This document shows, in pieces, positions 1-9,984 of a stretch of 64,000 nt of DNA (the stretch's first letter is position 1; every line of letters starts with the position of its first letter). Origin of the DNA: Aquitalea sp. LB_tupeE (GTDB lineage Bacteria > Pseudomonadota > Gammaproteobacteria > Burkholderiales > Chromobacteriaceae); assembly GCF_013391415.1 (NCBI RefSeq), contig NZ_JACAXB010000013.1, positions 291,378 through 355,377 on the forward strand. The letters are read 5' to 3'. A program made the position numbers and the translations under genes. The notes under the pieces were generated by a model. It had not been told where the DNA came from. It searched no databases and worked only from the letters and a program-made list of their open reading frames with translations.

Positions 1-396
1 AACTTCTTCAGCCAGAACCGCGTGCTGGGCCTGAGCACCGAGCTGAAGTACGGCAACCTGACCATCAAGCCGTTCATTGGCGCCCACAACGAGCTGGACT
101 CCTTCGGCATCGGTTCCGGCTACAACGGCTGGATGGCCGGCTATGTGCTGCTCTACCCGTTCAATGCCTTCGGTCAGTCCTTCCTGGTGACCCAGTGGCA
201 TGAAACCGAATTCGCCCGCAAGCAAGAATTCGTAGCCAACTACAAGCACAATACCGGCGAAAACGGTGCCATTGCGCTGTGGTGGAATGTGAACAAGCAC
301 TTCACCACCGGCGTGCAATACCGCTATGCCGACCAGAAGCTGGGCTCGTCCGAGTACCAGAACGCGGTGATCTACAGCGCCAAGTACAATTTCTGA
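1..396 (+). CDS. Outer-membrane beta-barrel protein, C-terminal fragment
   Basis: The reading frame is open from the first base and stops at 394-396, so only the last 131 residues are present and the start lies left of the window. The sequence alternates polar and aromatic residues as in transmembrane beta strands and ends in Tyr-Asn-Phe; a terminal Phe is the usual barrel-assembly signal of outer-membrane proteins. I cannot fix the family. The short strands and tight turns would fit a Tsx/OmpK-like channel better than an OprB sugar porin, but this is only an impression. Its position beside sugar-catabolism and sugar-import genes suggests solute uptake. A strong terminator follows 34 bases after the stop. 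Confidence 0.6.
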   Translation, partial: NFFSQNRVLGLSTELKYGNLTIKPFIGAHNELDSFGIGSGYNGWMAGYVLLYPFNAFGQSFLVTQWHETEFARKQEFVANYKHNTGENGAIALWWNVNKHFTTGVQYRYADQKLGSSEYQNAVIYSAKYNF

Positions 397-430
397 TCAA
401 CTGTCGATCCCGACGGCCCGTATCATGCAA

Positions 431-459
431 AACGCCTCCGCAAGGGAGGCGTTTTTCTT
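431..459 (+). terminator. Intrinsic terminator of the barrel gene
   Basis: A perfect 9-bp stem (AACGCCTCC at 431-439, GGAGGCGTT at 445-453) with a 5-base loop runs straight into a T-rich stretch. It lies between the convergent barrel gene and pgi and fits termination in the plus direction; the minus-direction T tract is poor. Confidence 0.85.
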
Positions 460-489
460 TAGCGACTGCCCGTGATTCAGGCAGCACGC

Positions 490-2139
490 TTACTTACTCT
501 TGTTGGCCTGACGGTACAGCTGGATCAGGCGGCGGGTGGAGCTGTCGTGCTCGGCCGTTTTCAGCTTGCCGGTGAGTTCGGCGTGAATGGTCTTGGCCAG
601 TTGCTTGCCCAGTTCCACCCCCCACTGGTCGAAGCTGTTGATGCCCCAGATCACACCCTGCACGAAGATCTTGTGCTCATACAGCGCAATCAGCGAACCC
701 AGGTTGCGCGGGTCGAGGAAGCTCATCAGCAAGGTATTGGTGGGACGGTTGCCGGCAAACACCTTGTGCGGCACCAGTGCTTCCAGCGCATCGCCCTTCA
801 TGCCTTGCGCGGCCAGCTCTTCCCGTACTTCCTCGGCGGTCTTGCCGCGCATGAAGGCCTCGGCCTGGGCAAACACGTTGGCCAGCAGGATTTCATGGTG
901 ACCGGGCAGGCTGCCACGACTTTCCAGCGAGGCGATCAGGTCGATCGGCGAAATATGCGTGCCCTGATGCAAAAGCTGGAAGAAGGCATGCTGGCCGTTG
1001 ATGCCGGTTTCGCCCCAGATGATGGGCGCGGTTTCAAAGTTGACCGGGTTGCCGTTGAGCTGGGTCTGCTTGCCGTTGGACTCCATGTCCAGTTGCTGGA
1101 TGAAGGCCGGCAGGCGATGCAGGTACTGGTCGTACGGCGCAATCACATGGCTGCCGCCACCAAAGTAGTTGATGTACCAGATGCCTATCATGGCCAGCAG
1201 CACCGGCATGTTCTGCTCGAACGGTGCATTGCGGAAATGCTGGTCCATGATGTGCGCGCCGTTCAGCAGCTCGGTAAAGTTTTCCTCGCCCAGATACAAC
1301 ATGATGGGCAGGCCAATGGCCGACCACAGGCTGTAGCGGCCACCAACCCAGTCCCAGAATTCGAACATATTGGACGGGTCGATGCCAAAATCCGCCACGG
1401 CTTTCTGGTTGGTGGACACGGCGACAAAGTGCTTGGCCACCGCTTTTTCGTCCCGCGCACGCTGCAGGAACCAGTCACGCGCGGTCAGCGCATTGGTCAG
1501 GGTTTCCTGGGTGGTGAAGGTTTTGGATTCCACCACGAACAGGGTGGTTTCCGAGTGCACTTTTTTCAGGGTTTCCTTCAGCTGGGCACCGTCCACATTG
1601 GACACAAAATGCATGTTCATGCGCGGATGGCCAAACGGACGCAGCGCACTGCACACCATCAGCGGGCCCAGGTCCGAGCCGCCAATGCCGATGTTGACGA
1701 TGTCGGTGATGGGCTGGTTGGTATAACCCAGCCACTCGCCGGAGCGCACGGCGTGGGCAAACTTGCCCATGCGTTCCAGCACGGAGTTCACCTTGGGCAT
1801 CACGTCTTCGCCATCCACGAAAATGGGCGAATTGGTACGGTTACGCAGGGCAACGTGCAGCACGGCGCGGTTTTCCGTGCTGTTGATTTTTTCCCCCTTG
1901 AACATGGCCTTGATGCGTTCCGGCAGCCCGGCTTCGCGCGCCAGCTGCATCAGGCCCTTCAGGGTTTCATCGGTAATGCGGTTCTTGGAGTAATCGAGGA
2001 ACAGGCCCCCCACTTCCAGGCCATAACGCTCGGCCCGCTCCGGGTCGTTTTGGAACAGCTCGCGCATGTGCAGCTGCTTGGCATCGGCAAAGTGGTCCCA
2101 CAGGGTTTGCCAGGCGGGAAGTTGGGTCAGTTCGCTCAT
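490..2139 (-). CDS. pgi: Glucose-6-phosphate isomerase
   Basis: Interconverts glucose-6-phosphate and fructose-6-phosphate in the cytoplasm. The 549-residue length is normal for bacterial Pgi. Visible landmarks are the sugar-phosphate loop GIGGSDLGP at about 151-159, the signature [14 protein letters not shown] from about 265, the catalytic-region motif [11 protein letters not shown], and the second signature [16 protein letters not shown] near the C-terminus. It is the last gene of the minus-strand zwf-pgl-glk-hexR-pgi series and starts only 5 bases after the hexR stop. In an Entner-Doudoroff organism Pgi mainly returns fructose-6-phosphate to glucose-6-phosphate, or supplies fructose-6-phosphate for cell-wall sugars; that is inference. 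Confidence 0.97.
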   Translation of the reverse strand: MSELTQLPAWQTLWDHFADAKQLHMRELFQNDPERAERYGLEVGGLFLDYSKNRITDETLKGLMQLAREAGLPERIKAMFKGEKINSTENRAVLHVALRNRTNSPIFVDGEDVMPKVNSVLERMGKFAHAVRSGEWLGYTNQPITDIVNIGIGGSDLGPLMVCSALRPFGHPRMNMHFVSNVDGAQLKETLKKVHSETTLFVVESKTFTTQETLTNALTARDWFLQRARDEKAVAKHFVAVSTNQKAVADFGIDPSNMFEFWDWVGGRYSLWSAIGLPIMLYLGEENFTELLNGAHIMDQHFRNAPFEQNMPVLLAMIGIWYINYFGGGSHVIAPYDQYLHRLPAFIQQLDMESNGKQTQLNGNPVNFETAPIIWGETGINGQHAFFQLLHQGTHISPIDLIASLESRGSLPGHHEILLANVFAQAEAFMRGKTAEEVREELAAQGMKGDALEALVPHKVFAGNRPTNTLLMSFLDPRNLGSLIALYEHKIFVQGVIWGINSFDQWGVELGKQLAKTIHAELTGKLKTAEHDSSTRRLIQLYRQANKSK

Positions 2140-2144
2140 GATGA

Positions 2145-2996
2145 TTAATCCTCTTCTGTCCGTTCGGCCAGTCTCTTTGCTTTGAGACTGTGCTTGGTTT
2201 TTTCTAGTTGTCCGATCACGCCGGGGCCACGGCGCAAGGCCACGCCCACGGCCAGCACGTCGATGAGCACCAGGTGGATGATGCGGGAAATCATCGGGCT
2301 GTAGGTTTCATTGTCTTCCTGGGTGTCCGCCATCAGCGCAATGGTGGCGGCGCGTGCCAGCGGAGAACCACTGGCGGTGATGGCCACCACGATGGCTCCG
2401 GAAGCGGTGGCTTCTTCCACCGCATCCAGCAGCTCGCGCGAGCGGCCGGAGCTGGAAATGGCCACCAGCACGTCGTCCGGCCCCAGTACCGAGGCCGCCA
2501 TCATCTGGATGTGGGTATCGGCATAGGCCACGGTGGAAATGCCGAAGCGGAAGAACTTGTGCTGGGCATCGGCAGCGGTAATGCCGGAGTTGCCCAGACC
2601 GTAAAACTCCACCCGCCGGGCGCGGGAAATGGCCTCGATGGCCGCTTCGATGGCCTGCGGGTTGACGTCGTTACGGCTCTTGAGCAGCGCAGTGACGGTG
2701 TTGTCGAACACCTTGGCCACGATTTCCGAAGTCGGGTCTTCCGGGCGGACGCTGGAGTGCACATAAGGCACGCCGGTAACCAGGCTGCCGGCCAGTTTCA
2801 GCTTGAAATCGGGCAGGCCCGAGCAGCCCATGGAGCGGCAGAAGCGAATCACCGTGGGCTGGCTGACGCCGGCATTGCGGGCGATGTCCGCCACGGCGGC
2901 CTGCATCATGGTGTAGGGCTGCTCCAGCACCAGTTCGGCCACCTTGCGTTCGGCCGAAGACAGGGCTTCTAGCTGAGACTTGATTCTTTCCAGCAT
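2145..2996 (-). CDS. hexR: HexR transcriptional regulator (RpiR family)
   Basis: This 283-residue protein has an N-terminal RpiR-type helix-turn-helix (about residues 1-77, including [19 protein letters not shown]) and a C-terminal SIS sugar-phosphate-binding domain (about 125-260, with FYGLGNSGI and [11 protein letters not shown]). HexR proteins sense 2-keto-3-deoxy-6-phosphogluconate, the Entner-Doudoroff intermediate, and control zwf and edd. The gene sits in the operon it should regulate, 3 bases after glk and 5 bases before pgi. Two sites matching the HexR operator pattern lie in the zwf/edd intergenic region. The family call is certain; the HexR identity rests on context plus those sites. 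Confidence 0.93.
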   Translation of the reverse strand: MLERIKSQLEALSSAERKVAELVLEQPYTMMQAAVADIARNAGVSQPTVIRFCRSMGCSGLPDFKLKLAGSLVTGVPYVHSSVRPEDPTSEIVAKVFDNTVTALLKSRNDVNPQAIEAAIEAISRARRVEFYGLGNSGITAADAQHKFFRFGISTVAYADTHIQMMAASVLGPDDVLVAISSSGRSRELLDAVEEATASGAIVVAITASGSPLARAATIALMADTQEDNETYSPMISRIIHLVLIDVLAVGVALRRGPGVIGQLEKTKHSLKAKRLAERTEED

Positions 2997-2999
2997 GGG

Positions 3000-3977
3000 T
3001 CAGTGCTCCAGGTGCGCCGCCAGCGCTGCCGACGCGCCGATCAGCGCAGGGTAACGGCTGTTGATGACAAATACCGGAATTCCCGCCAGATAAGCGGAAA
3101 AACGGCCCTTGTCCTCGAAGCGTGGGCGGAATGGCGACGTTTTGAAGTAGTCGATCAAACGTGGAACGATACCACCGCCAAGGTATACCCCGCCACGGGC
3201 GCCGAGCGTCAGCGCCAGATTGGCCGCCGCCGTACCCAGCATGGCGCAGAAGGCGTCCAGCGTTTCACGGCAGCGCGGACAGTCGCCGGACAAGCCACGG
3301 GCGGTGATGTCGGCAGCGGACAGGTCCTGCTCCGCTTCACCGGCCAGTGCCGCCAGCGCATGGTAAATCAGTACCAGGCCGGGGCCGGACAGCAGGCGCT
3401 CGGCCGAGACATGGCCATGGCGATCGCGCGCATAGCGCCAGATGGCGGCCTCGCGCTCGTCGAACGGGGCAAAGCTGACGTGGCCACCTTCACCGGCCAA
3501 GGGCATCACCCCGCCGGGATAAGGCAGCAGGGCTGACACACCCAGGCCGGTGCCGGGGCCAATCAGCGCCAGCGGGCTGCCACTGACCGCTGCGCCGCCA
3601 CCCACCTGTACCAGTTCCTGACGTGGCAAGTGTGGCAACGACAGCGCGAGAGCGGTGAAATCGTTGATGACGATGAGCGAAGTCAGCTCCAGCGCCTGCC
3701 GGGTGGCTTCGATGGAAAACGCCCAGTGGTGATTGGTCATCTGCACCCAGTCCCCCGTCACCGGGTTGGCAATGCCGATAGCCGCATGGGCCACTGCGCG
3801 GGTACCCACCTCGGCCAGATAGCTGCGCATGGCTGCTTCCAGCGTGGGATGGCTGGCACAGGGCAGGACGCTGATGTCCTCCAGCACGCCGGGCGCGGTT
3901 TCCAGGGCAAAACGGGCGTTGGTGCCGCCGATGTCGGCCAGCAGCCGCGGCCAGGTATTAGGCAGTCCAGTAGACAT
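3000..3977 (-). CDS. glk: Glucokinase
   Basis: ATP-dependent phosphorylation of cytoplasmic glucose to glucose-6-phosphate. The 325-residue protein begins with the phosphate-1 motif [14 protein letters not shown] (about 12-25), followed by the sugar-contacting VINDFTALA and GPGTGLGVS, typical of the proteobacterial Glk family rather than ROK kinases. The start overlaps the end of pgl by 20 bases, indicating translational coupling. Together with the sugar ABC importer at 11.7-16.0 kb it provides the entry step for non-PTS glucose use; no PTS gene is visible in the window. Confidence 0.96.
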   Translation of the reverse strand: MSTGLPNTWPRLLADIGGTNARFALETAPGVLEDISVLPCASHPTLEAAMRSYLAEVGTRAVAHAAIGIANPVTGDWVQMTNHHWAFSIEATRQALELTSLIVINDFTALALSLPHLPRQELVQVGGGAAVSGSPLALIGPGTGLGVSALLPYPGGVMPLAGEGGHVSFAPFDEREAAIWRYARDRHGHVSAERLLSGPGLVLIYHALAALAGEAEQDLSAADITARGLSGDCPRCRETLDAFCAMLGTAAANLALTLGARGGVYLGGGIVPRLIDYFKTSPFRPRFEDKGRFSAYLAGIPVFVINSRYPALIGASAALAAHLEH

Positions 3978-4635
3978 CGATGGGGCACTCCGTCTGCAAC
4001 AGGAAATGGCTGATGGGCAGGCTGTCGTTGATGCCTTGCACAGCCTGATCGAACACCTGGCGCTTGCCCGCCCCCTGAATCGACAGGATGAGGCTGTCGC
4101 ATGCCAGCAAGGCAGCCTTGCTCATGCTAAAGCGCAGGTGCGGCGCAGTGAGCGGCTGCACGGCGAGCAAGGGCAGGGTACGGCTCATGTCCAATCCATC
4201 CGCCAGGGCGGCAGCACCGGGGAACAAGGACGCAGTATGGCCGTCCTCACCCATGCCCAATACGGCAACAGTCGGTTGTTGGTAGGCGGCGTTGGCGGCA
4301 GCCAGTTCGGCGACGTCATCACGGGCAGCGCCCACCAGCGGCAGGAAACGGGCAGCAGCGGCGGCATCCTGCAACAGATGCTCGCGTACCAGCGCGGCAT
4401 TGCTGTCCGGGTGGTCTGCCGGAACGAAGCGTTCGTCCACCAGGGTGATGTCCACCCGCGACCAGTCCAGCGGCTGACTACGCAGCGCGTGAAAGAAGGG
4501 AACCGGCGACTTGCCACCGGAAACAGCCAGCACGGCGCGGTCATCGCGCGCCAGAGCGGCCGACAAGCGTTGTGCCACGGTAGCGGCCAGGGCGGCGGCG
4601 CTGGCCGGTGCATCGGGAAATTCAAACCATTGCAT
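3958..4635 (-). CDS. pgl: 6-phosphogluconolactonase
   Basis: Hydrolyses 6-phosphogluconolactone to 6-phosphogluconate, the step after Zwf. Family motifs are VSGGKSP, the LVDERFVP strand and [15 protein letters not shown] place the start at ATG 4635 (MQWFEFPD, 225 residues) because GGTGAGG lies 9 bases upstream of it. The frame stays open to an ATG at 4680, which would add a poor-looking N-terminus, and another ATG at 4644 sits too close to the ribosome-binding site. The 3' end overlaps glk by 20 bases, and zwf ends about 130 bases upstream. Confidence 0.93.
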   Translation of the reverse strand: MQWFEFPDAPASAAALAATVAQRLSAALARDDRAVLAVSGGKSPVPFFHALRSQPLDWSRVDITLVDERFVPADHPDSNAALVREHLLQDAAAAARFLPLVGAARDDVAELAAANAAYQQPTVAVLGMGEDGHTASLFPGAAALADGLDMSRTLPLLAVQPLTAPHLRFSMSKAALLACDSLILSIQGAGKRQVFDQAVQGINDSLPISHFLLQTECPIDVYWTA

Positions 4636-4766
4636 GCATGTCATCCTCACCTTGCACCCGGCCCCTGATATCCATGACACCGGGTGATTGCCGCTCTTGC
4701 TGGCCGGCTTGTTATGAATTGTCCTGCCCGGGCGCGCCAGTGTGGCAGCCCGGGCAGGTCAGTCGG

Positions 4767-6245
4767 TCAGCTTTCTTCGTGCCAGCTGATACCGTCGCGG
4801 CTGAGCAGGGCGCTGGACGCCGCCGGGCCCCAGGTGCCTGCGGTGTATTGCTTGGGCGGGGTGTTGCTGCTGTTCTGCCAGCATTCCATGATGGGCATCA
4901 CCCAGCGCCAGGCTTCCACCAGCTCGTCACGGCGCATGAACAAGGCCAGCTTGCCGCGGATCACGTCCAGCAGCAGGCGCTCGTAGGCATCGGCACGGCG
5001 CACCTTGAAGGCCTTGTAGAAGTCCAGGTCCAGATAGGCCGGTTGCAGGCGCATGGTGTCGCCCGGCTCCTTGGCCAGGAAGTACAGGCGGATGCTCTCT
5101 TCCGGCTGCAGCTGGATCACCAGCCGGTTAGCGGTGTGGCTGCCGCTCAAGGGGCCGGAGAACAACTGGTGCGGAACGTCGCGGAAGTTGATGACGATTT
5201 CTGCCAGCCGCTCCTGCATGCGCTTGCCGGTACGCAGGAAGAAGGGCACGCCGGCCCAGCGCCAGTTGTCGATTTCCGCCTTGAGGGCGACAAAGGTTTC
5301 GGTCTGGCTGTCGGCCGGAATGCCTTGTTCTTGCAGATAACCCACTACCGGCTGACCGGCCACCGCGCCGGCCTTGTACTGGCCGCGTACGGTCTTGTTG
5401 GCCACATCCTGCTCGCTGAACGGGCGCAATGCCTTCAGCACCTTGAGTTTTTCGTCCCGCACCGCGTCGGCTTCCATATTGGCCGGCGGCTCCATGGCGA
5501 CGATACATAGCAGTTGCAGCAGGTGGTTCTGTACCATGTCGCGCAGCGCGCCGGTGCCATCGTAGAAGTCACCACGGGTGCCGACACCCAGGTCTTCGGA
5601 AATGGTGATCTGTACATCGTGAATCCACTCGCGACGCCACAGCGGTTCGAACAGCGCATTGGCAAAGCGGATGGCCATCAGGTTCTGTACCGACTCCTTG
5701 CCCAGATAGTGGTCGATCCGGTATAGCTGGTCTTCCTTGAAGAAGTGGGCCACGGCGTCGTTGATTTCGTTGGACGAATCCAGGTCGATACCCAGCGGCT
5801 TTTCCAGCACCACGCGCACATTGGGGCGGTTAAGTCCCACCGCAGCCAGGTTTTCGCAAATGCCGGCAAACAGATTGGGCGCAGTGGCCAGGTAACAGAC
5901 CACCACCCGTTCCGGATGCTGGCCCACGGCTTCGGCCAGTGCCGGATAATGCGCAGCTTCACCGGCATCCACTTGCAAGTAGTCGATACGTGCACGGAAG
6001 GATTCCCAGGCCGCCGCATCGAAGTGTTCCTTGATATGCTGGCGTGCGTTTTTTTCCACCAGCGCCAGGTAGTCGTCGCGGCTCATCGCCTTGCGACCCA
6101 GCGCCAGCAAGCGGCCTTGCTGGTTGAGCAGGCTGGCGGCATGGGCCTGATACAGCGACGGCAACAGCTTGCGCATTACCAGGTCGCCAGTACCACCGAA
6201 CAGCACCATATCGAAGGCCGGGGTGGGCGTGCTACGGTTATCCAT
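4767..6245 (-). CDS. zwf: Glucose-6-phosphate 1-dehydrogenase
   Basis: Oxidises glucose-6-phosphate to 6-phosphogluconolactone with NAD(P)+, feeding the Entner-Doudoroff route. The 492-residue protein has the dinucleotide-binding motif FGGTGDL at about 16-22 and the active-site motif RIDHYLGKE at about 176-184. It is the first gene of the minus-strand operon and is divergent from edd, so the 249-base gap carries both promoters. A HexR-type operator is centred about 36 bases upstream of the start codon, in position to overlap the promoter. Confidence 0.97.
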   Translation of the reverse strand: MDNRSTPTPAFDMVLFGGTGDLVMRKLLPSLYQAHAASLLNQQGRLLALGRKAMSRDDYLALVEKNARQHIKEHFDAAAWESFRARIDYLQVDAGEAAHYPALAEAVGQHPERVVVCYLATAPNLFAGICENLAAVGLNRPNVRVVLEKPLGIDLDSSNEINDAVAHFFKEDQLYRIDHYLGKESVQNLMAIRFANALFEPLWRREWIHDVQITISEDLGVGTRGDFYDGTGALRDMVQNHLLQLLCIVAMEPPANMEADAVRDEKLKVLKALRPFSEQDVANKTVRGQYKAGAVAGQPVVGYLQEQGIPADSQTETFVALKAEIDNWRWAGVPFFLRTGKRMQERLAEIVINFRDVPHQLFSGPLSGSHTANRLVIQLQPEESIRLYFLAKEPGDTMRLQPAYLDLDFYKAFKVRRADAYERLLLDVIRGKLALFMRRDELVEAWRWVMPIMECWQNSSNTPPKQYTAGTWGPAASSALLSRDGISWHEES

Positions 6246-6273
6246 AGTGATCTTCCGTCTTGTGCATTTGCAA

Positions 6274-6288
6274 TGTAGTTATATTACC
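6274..6288. promoter_or_regulatory. Candidate HexR operator, zwf side
   Basis: The sequence TGTAGTTATATTACC is an imperfect inverted repeat with 6-base arms and a 3-base centre. It matches the TGTARTWWWAYTACA pattern published for HexR in proteobacteria except at the last base. It lies 29-43 bases upstream of the zwf start, where a bound regulator could block or contact RNA polymerase. The site is seen directly; HexR binding is inferred. Confidence 0.75.
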
Positions 6289-6450
6289 ACCCGATTTTGC
6301 CATGTCCATGCGTGTTGCCGGGACAATCCGCAGAAAGCAACACCTGTCCAATCGGGCATAAAACGACACAATCCTTTACTGGAGCGACTTTCATGCTAAT
6401 CACCCCCATTTTGTCACGACAAGGCACTGGCTGAATTCTTGCAATTTAAG

Positions 6451-6465
6451 TGTAGTAAAACTACC
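6451..6465. promoter_or_regulatory. Candidate HexR operator, edd side
   Basis: TGTAGTAAAACTACC has the same 6-3-6 geometry as the zwf-side site and lies 30-44 bases upstream of the edd start. Two sites of the same design, one per divergent promoter, make chance unlikely and point to joint control of both Entner-Doudoroff halves. Confidence 0.77.
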
Positions 6466-6494
6466 ATTTACCCACATTCATCACGGGAATCGCC

Positions 6495-8330
6495 ATGGCC
6501 CTGCACCCGGTATTGCACGCCGTTACCCAGCGCATCATAGATCGCAGCCGCGAGCGTCGCGCTGCCTATCTGGATCACCTTCATGCCGCCGCCCAGCAGG
6601 GCAAGGTGGAACGCGCCCAGCTGTCCTGCACCAACCAGGCTCACGCCTTTGCGGCGATGCCGGACAATATCAAGATTCACCTGAAAGAAGCCCACCGCCC
6701 CAACCTGGCCATCGTGTCTGCCTATAACGACATGCTGTCCGCTCACCAGCCACTGGAAGCCTACCCGGCCTGGATCAAGGAAGAAGCCTTGAAAGCCGGT
6801 GCCACCGCCCAGTTTGCCGGTGGCGTGCCCGCCATGTGCGACGGCGTGACCCAGGGTCAGCCGGGCATGGAGCTGTCCTTGTTCTCGCGTGACGTGATTG
6901 CCATGAGCACCGCCGTGGCCCTGTCGCACCAGATGTTCGACGCCAGCCTGTATCTGGGCGTGTGCGACAAGATTGTGCCTGGCCTGATGATTGGCGCGCT
7001 GACCTTCGGCCATCTGCCGGCGGTGTTTGTTCCGGCCGGGCCGATGACCACCGGCATTGCCAACGACGACAAGGCGAAGGTGCGCCAGTTGTTCGCCGAA
7101 GGCAAGGTGGGAAGGGATCAGCTGCTGGAATCCGAGTGCCAGTCCTACCACGGCCCTGGCACCTGTACCTTCTATGGCACGGCCAATTCCAACCAGATGA
7201 TGATGGAAATCATGGGCCTGCACCTGCCGGGCACCGCCTTCGTCAATCCGGGTACCCCGCTGCGCGAGGCACTGACCCGCGCCGCTGCACGCCAGGCCGC
7301 CCACATTGCCGCCCAGGGCGATAATTTCACTCCGGTTGGCCGCATGATTGATGAAAAATCCATCGTCAACGCCATTGTCGGCCTGCTGGCCACCGGTGGC
7401 TCCACCAACCATACCCTGCATCTGGTGGCCATTGCCCGCGCCGCCGGCATCGACATCAACTGGGACGATTTTGACGAACTGTCGGCCATCATCCCGCTGC
7501 TGACCCGCGTCTACCCCAATGGCAAGGCCGATGTGAACCACTTCCACGCCGCTGGCGGCATGGGCTTTGTCATTCGCGAGCTGCTGGCCGCCGGTCTGCT
7601 GCATGAAGACGTGGATACCATCGTTGGCCGTGGCCTGTCGGCTTATGCCAACGAACCCTGGCTGGACAACGGCACACTGAAATGGCGTCTGGCCCCGGTC
7701 GTGAGCGGGGACGACAGCGTGCTGCGCACCGTGGCCGACCCGTTCAGCGCCGATGGCGGCCTGCGCGTGGTGTCCGGCAACCTGGGCCGCGCCGTGATCA
7801 AGGTATCCGCCGTCAAGCCGGAACACCGCATCGTGGAAGCACCTGCCATCGTATTCAACGATCAGAACGACATGCTGGCTGCGTTCAAGCGCGGCGAGCT
7901 GGAACGCGACTTTGTCGCCGTCATCCGCTTCCAGGGCCCGCGCGCCAACGGCATGCCTGAGCTGCACAAGCTGACCCCGGCCCTGTCCATCCTGCAAGAA
8001 CGCGGTTTTGCCGTGGCACTGGTGACCGATGGCCGCATGTCCGGCGCGTCGGGCAAAGTGCCTGCTGCCATCCACGTCTCGCCGGAAGCGGTCTTGGGCG
8101 GTAGTATCGGCAAGGTCCGTGATGGCGACATCGTGAAACTGGATGCCGTGGCCGGCACGCTGGAAGTGAAAGTACCGGCTGAAGAATGGGCCGCACGCGA
8201 ACTGGCGCGTGCCGACCTTGCACACAATCAATTTGGCGTGGGACGTGAACTGTTCGCAGTTTTCCGCGAATCCGCCGACGCCGCGGAAGCTGGTGCCATG
8301 AGCTTCCATCACCCGCTGTGGAGAAACTGA
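6495..8330 (+). CDS. edd: 6-phosphogluconate dehydratase
   Basis: Dehydrates 6-phosphogluconate to 2-keto-3-deoxy-6-phosphogluconate, the first committed Entner-Doudoroff step. The 611-residue protein belongs to the IlvD/Edd iron-sulphur dehydratases. It shows [20 protein letters not shown] and the cluster-region motif [17 protein letters not shown], and ends with the family's [14 protein letters not shown] segment. Length is typical for Edd and longer than dihydroxy-acid dehydratase, and pairing with eda settles the assignment. GGGAA lies 7 bases before the ATG. The stop is one base before the eda start. Confidence 0.97.
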   Translation: MALHPVLHAVTQRIIDRSRERRAAYLDHLHAAAQQGKVERAQLSCTNQAHAFAAMPDNIKIHLKEAHRPNLAIVSAYNDMLSAHQPLEAYPAWIKEEALKAGATAQFAGGVPAMCDGVTQGQPGMELSLFSRDVIAMSTAVALSHQMFDASLYLGVCDKIVPGLMIGALTFGHLPAVFVPAGPMTTGIANDDKAKVRQLFAEGKVGRDQLLESECQSYHGPGTCTFYGTANSNQMMMEIMGLHLPGTAFVNPGTPLREALTRAAARQAAHIAAQGDNFTPVGRMIDEKSIVNAIVGLLATGGSTNHTLHLVAIARAAGIDINWDDFDELSAIIPLLTRVYPNGKADVNHFHAAGGMGFVIRELLAAGLLHEDVDTIVGRGLSAYANEPWLDNGTLKWRLAPVVSGDDSVLRTVADPFSADGGLRVVSGNLGRAVIKVSAVKPEHRIVEAPAIVFNDQNDMLAAFKRGELERDFVAVIRFQGPRANGMPELHKLTPALSILQERGFAVALVTDGRMSGASGKVPAAIHVSPEAVLGGSIGKVRDGDIVKLDAVAGTLEVKVPAEEWAARELARADLAHNQFGVGRELFAVFRESADAAEAGAMSFHHPLWRN

Positions 8331-8331
8331 T

Positions 8332-8955
8332 ATGGACGCTTTGACCCTGTTGCGCCAGGGACCGGTAGTACCGGTCATCGTGGTAAATGACGCCGCTGTG
8401 GCGGTAGACCTGGCGCGTGCGCTGGTGGATGGTGGCATCCGCGTGCTGGAAGTCACCCTGCGCACCAAGGCGGCCCTGGCTGCCATGCGTCGCATGCGCG
8501 ACGAAGTACCCGGTGCCATCGTGGGTGCCGGTACGCTGCGCAACCGCGCCCAACTGGAAGCCGCGCTGGACGCAGGTGCCCAGTTTGGTGTCAGCCCCGG
8601 CCTGACCCCGGAACTGGCCTCTGCCGCGCGCAATGCCAACCTCACCCTGCTGCCGGGTGTGGCCACCGCATCGGAAGCCATGCGTGCGCAGGACGAGGGC
8701 TTTGACATCCTCAAGCTGTTCCCGGCCGAAGCCGTGGGCGGCATCAAGCTGCTCAAATCGCTGGCCGGCCCGCTGCCGGACCTGCGCTTCTGCCCGACCG
8801 GCGGCATTGATCTGGCCAAGGCCAAGGACTATCTGGCCTTGCAAAACGTACTGGCTGTCGGTGGCAGCTGGCTGACACCGGAAGACGCCATTGCCAACCG
8901 CGATTGGGCCCGCATCACCGAACTGGCCAAGCAGGCCAGCGCACTGGCGCAATAA
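8332..8955 (+). CDS. eda: KDPG/KHG aldolase
   Basis: Cleaves 2-keto-3-deoxy-6-phosphogluconate to pyruvate and glyceraldehyde-3-phosphate. The 207-residue trimeric class I aldolase shows LEVTLRT (catalytic Glu), GAGTLRN, the Schiff-base lysine in DILKLFPAE, and CPTGGID. The start codon follows the edd stop by one base, with its GGAG ribosome-binding site inside the end of edd, so the two proteins are translationally coupled. A strong terminator follows the gene. Confidence 0.97.
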   Translation: MDALTLLRQGPVVPVIVVNDAAVAVDLARALVDGGIRVLEVTLRTKAALAAMRRMRDEVPGAIVGAGTLRNRAQLEAALDAGAQFGVSPGLTPELASAARNANLTLLPGVATASEAMRAQDEGFDILKLFPAEAVGGIKLLKSLAGPLPDLRFCPTGGIDLAKAKDYLALQNVLAVGGSWLTPEDAIANRDWARITELAKQASALAQ

Positions 8956-8974
8956 GCCCGCCCACGCAATTTAT

Positions 8975-8996
8975 AAGCCCGCCTCGTGCGGGCTTT
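8975..8996 (+). terminator. Terminator of edd-eda
   Basis: An 8-bp perfect stem (AAGCCCGC at 8975-8982, GCGGGCTT at 8988-8995) with a 5-base loop follows the eda stop by 19 bases. The T run is short (CTTTA). Confidence 0.75.
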
Positions 8997-9010
8997 ACTG
9001 ATTGTTGACC

Positions 9011-9209
9011 AACTCCTCTCGCTTTCTGAAAAGAAAGCGAGGCTCCCATCTTCAATTGGCAGGGCAAGGGCGGGGAGATGGAGAATAGATGGGAAGGCTG
9101 CGGAATCAATAAGTGAGTCGAAAGGCCCGGCTTTGCCGGGTCCAGTGCAATCGAACCAGATTACTTTGTCAGCAGCCTGCAAGCCCGCCCCGTGCGGGCT
9201 TTTTGCTGC
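9011..9209 (-). repeat. Dispersed intergenic repeat, copy A (inverted)
   Basis: Read on the minus strand this segment aligns nearly end to end with 24045-24240 (about 80-85 percent identical by eye) and more loosely with 20165-20323. Shared blocks in order are a GCCCGC/GCGGGC hairpin, GGCTGCTGAC, CCCGGCAAAGCCGGG (a hairpin), CCGCAGCCT-CCCAT, CCGCCCTT, and a terminal hairpin built from CCTCGCTTTC and GAAAGCGAGG. It fills most of the 333-base gap between eda and the response regulator. The copies are not obviously coding: the reading frame common to A and C is broken in copy B. Confidence 0.85.
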
Positions 9210-9288
9210 AGCGCACACCGCGCGGTGATGGCACAGCCCGGTGAATCTGCACTACCATCAAGCCTTCCTTTCCGAATGCTGCCGTCCC

Positions 9289-9984
9289 ATGAAACTGTTT
9301 CTGGCCGAAGATGATGCCGTGCTGGCCGATGCCCTGCTCACCCGCCTGAGCCAGCTGGGTTTTGCCGTGAGTCATAGCGACAATGGCCTGACTGCCCAGC
9401 AGATGTTGCTGGCAGAACACTTTGATGCGGTGATTCTGGATATCGGCCTGCCCGGTCAGGACGGCCTGAAGGTGCTGCGCAATGTACGAGTACACCAGCC
9501 TGCGCTGCCCATCCTGCTACTCACGGCGCTGGACAGCATGGAAGACCGCGTGGCCGGGCTGGATGCCGGTGCCGACGATTATCTGGTCAAGCCGTTTGAA
9601 TTCCCGGAACTGGAAGCCCGCATCCGCGCGCTGTTGCGCCGCCAGCGCGCCATCGACCCGCAACGCGACGCGCTGCAACCGGAAGAGCTGCACTTCGGCA
9701 GCTTGCGACTGGACCCCAGCGCCCAGCGCGCCTGGGCAGGCAACCAGCCGCTGGAACTGTCCGCCCGCGAGCTGGAATTGCTGTTCATCCTGTTGAGCCA
9801 GGCCGAAAAAGTACTGACCAAAGAACAGATTTCCGCCGCACTGACTGGCGCTGGAGAGGAAATCGGCAGTAATGCCGTGGAGGTGTATGTCCACCGCCTG
9901 CGCAAAAAGCTGGATGGCAGCGGCGTGGGCATTCGCGCAGTGCGCGGCCTTGGCTATCTGCTGATGCAGGCTGCAGATGACTGA
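9289..9984 (+). CDS. OmpR-family response regulator
   Basis: The 231-residue protein has a receiver domain (about 1-115) with acidic residues D8/D9, phospho-acceptor D51 (VILDIGLPG), T79 and K101. A winged-helix DNA-binding domain (about 128-228) ends in VHRLRKKL and the typical GLGYLL strand. I start at ATG 9289 (MKLFLAEDD) because the in-frame GTG at 9241 adds 16 residues outside the receiver fold. It overlaps the histidine kinase gene by 8 bases. It resembles QseB/TctD-type regulators. Its likely target is the sugar ABC transporter downstream, whose promoter region carries 11-bp-phased repeats typical of this family. Confidence 0.93.
   Translation: MKLFLAEDDAVLADALLTRLSQLGFAVSHSDNGLTAQQMLLAEHFDAVILDIGLPGQDGLKVLRNVRVHQPALPILLLTALDSMEDRVAGLDAGADDYLVKPFEFPELEARIRALLRRQRAIDPQRDALQPEELHFGSLRLDPSAQRAWAGNQPLELSARELELLFILLSQAEKVLTKEQISAALTGAGEEIGSNAVEVYVHRLRKKLDGSGVGIRAVRGLGYLLMQAADD

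Noticed and set aside
1..396. Calling the left-edge barrel gene OprB
   Set aside because: Sugar context makes it tempting, but the visible C-terminus does not show OprB motifs that I recognise.
472..2148. Open frame of 558 codons opposite pgi
   Set aside because: Shadow frame: pgi has all family signatures on the other strand.
6468..8825. Open frame of 785 codons on the minus strand opposite edd and eda
   Set aside because: Antisense shadow of two proven enzymes; low-complexity composition and no motifs.
9241..9288. Sixteen-codon GTG extension of the response regulator
   Set aside because: The receiver fold begins at MKLFLAEDD; the extension has no homology pattern and no good ribosome-binding site.
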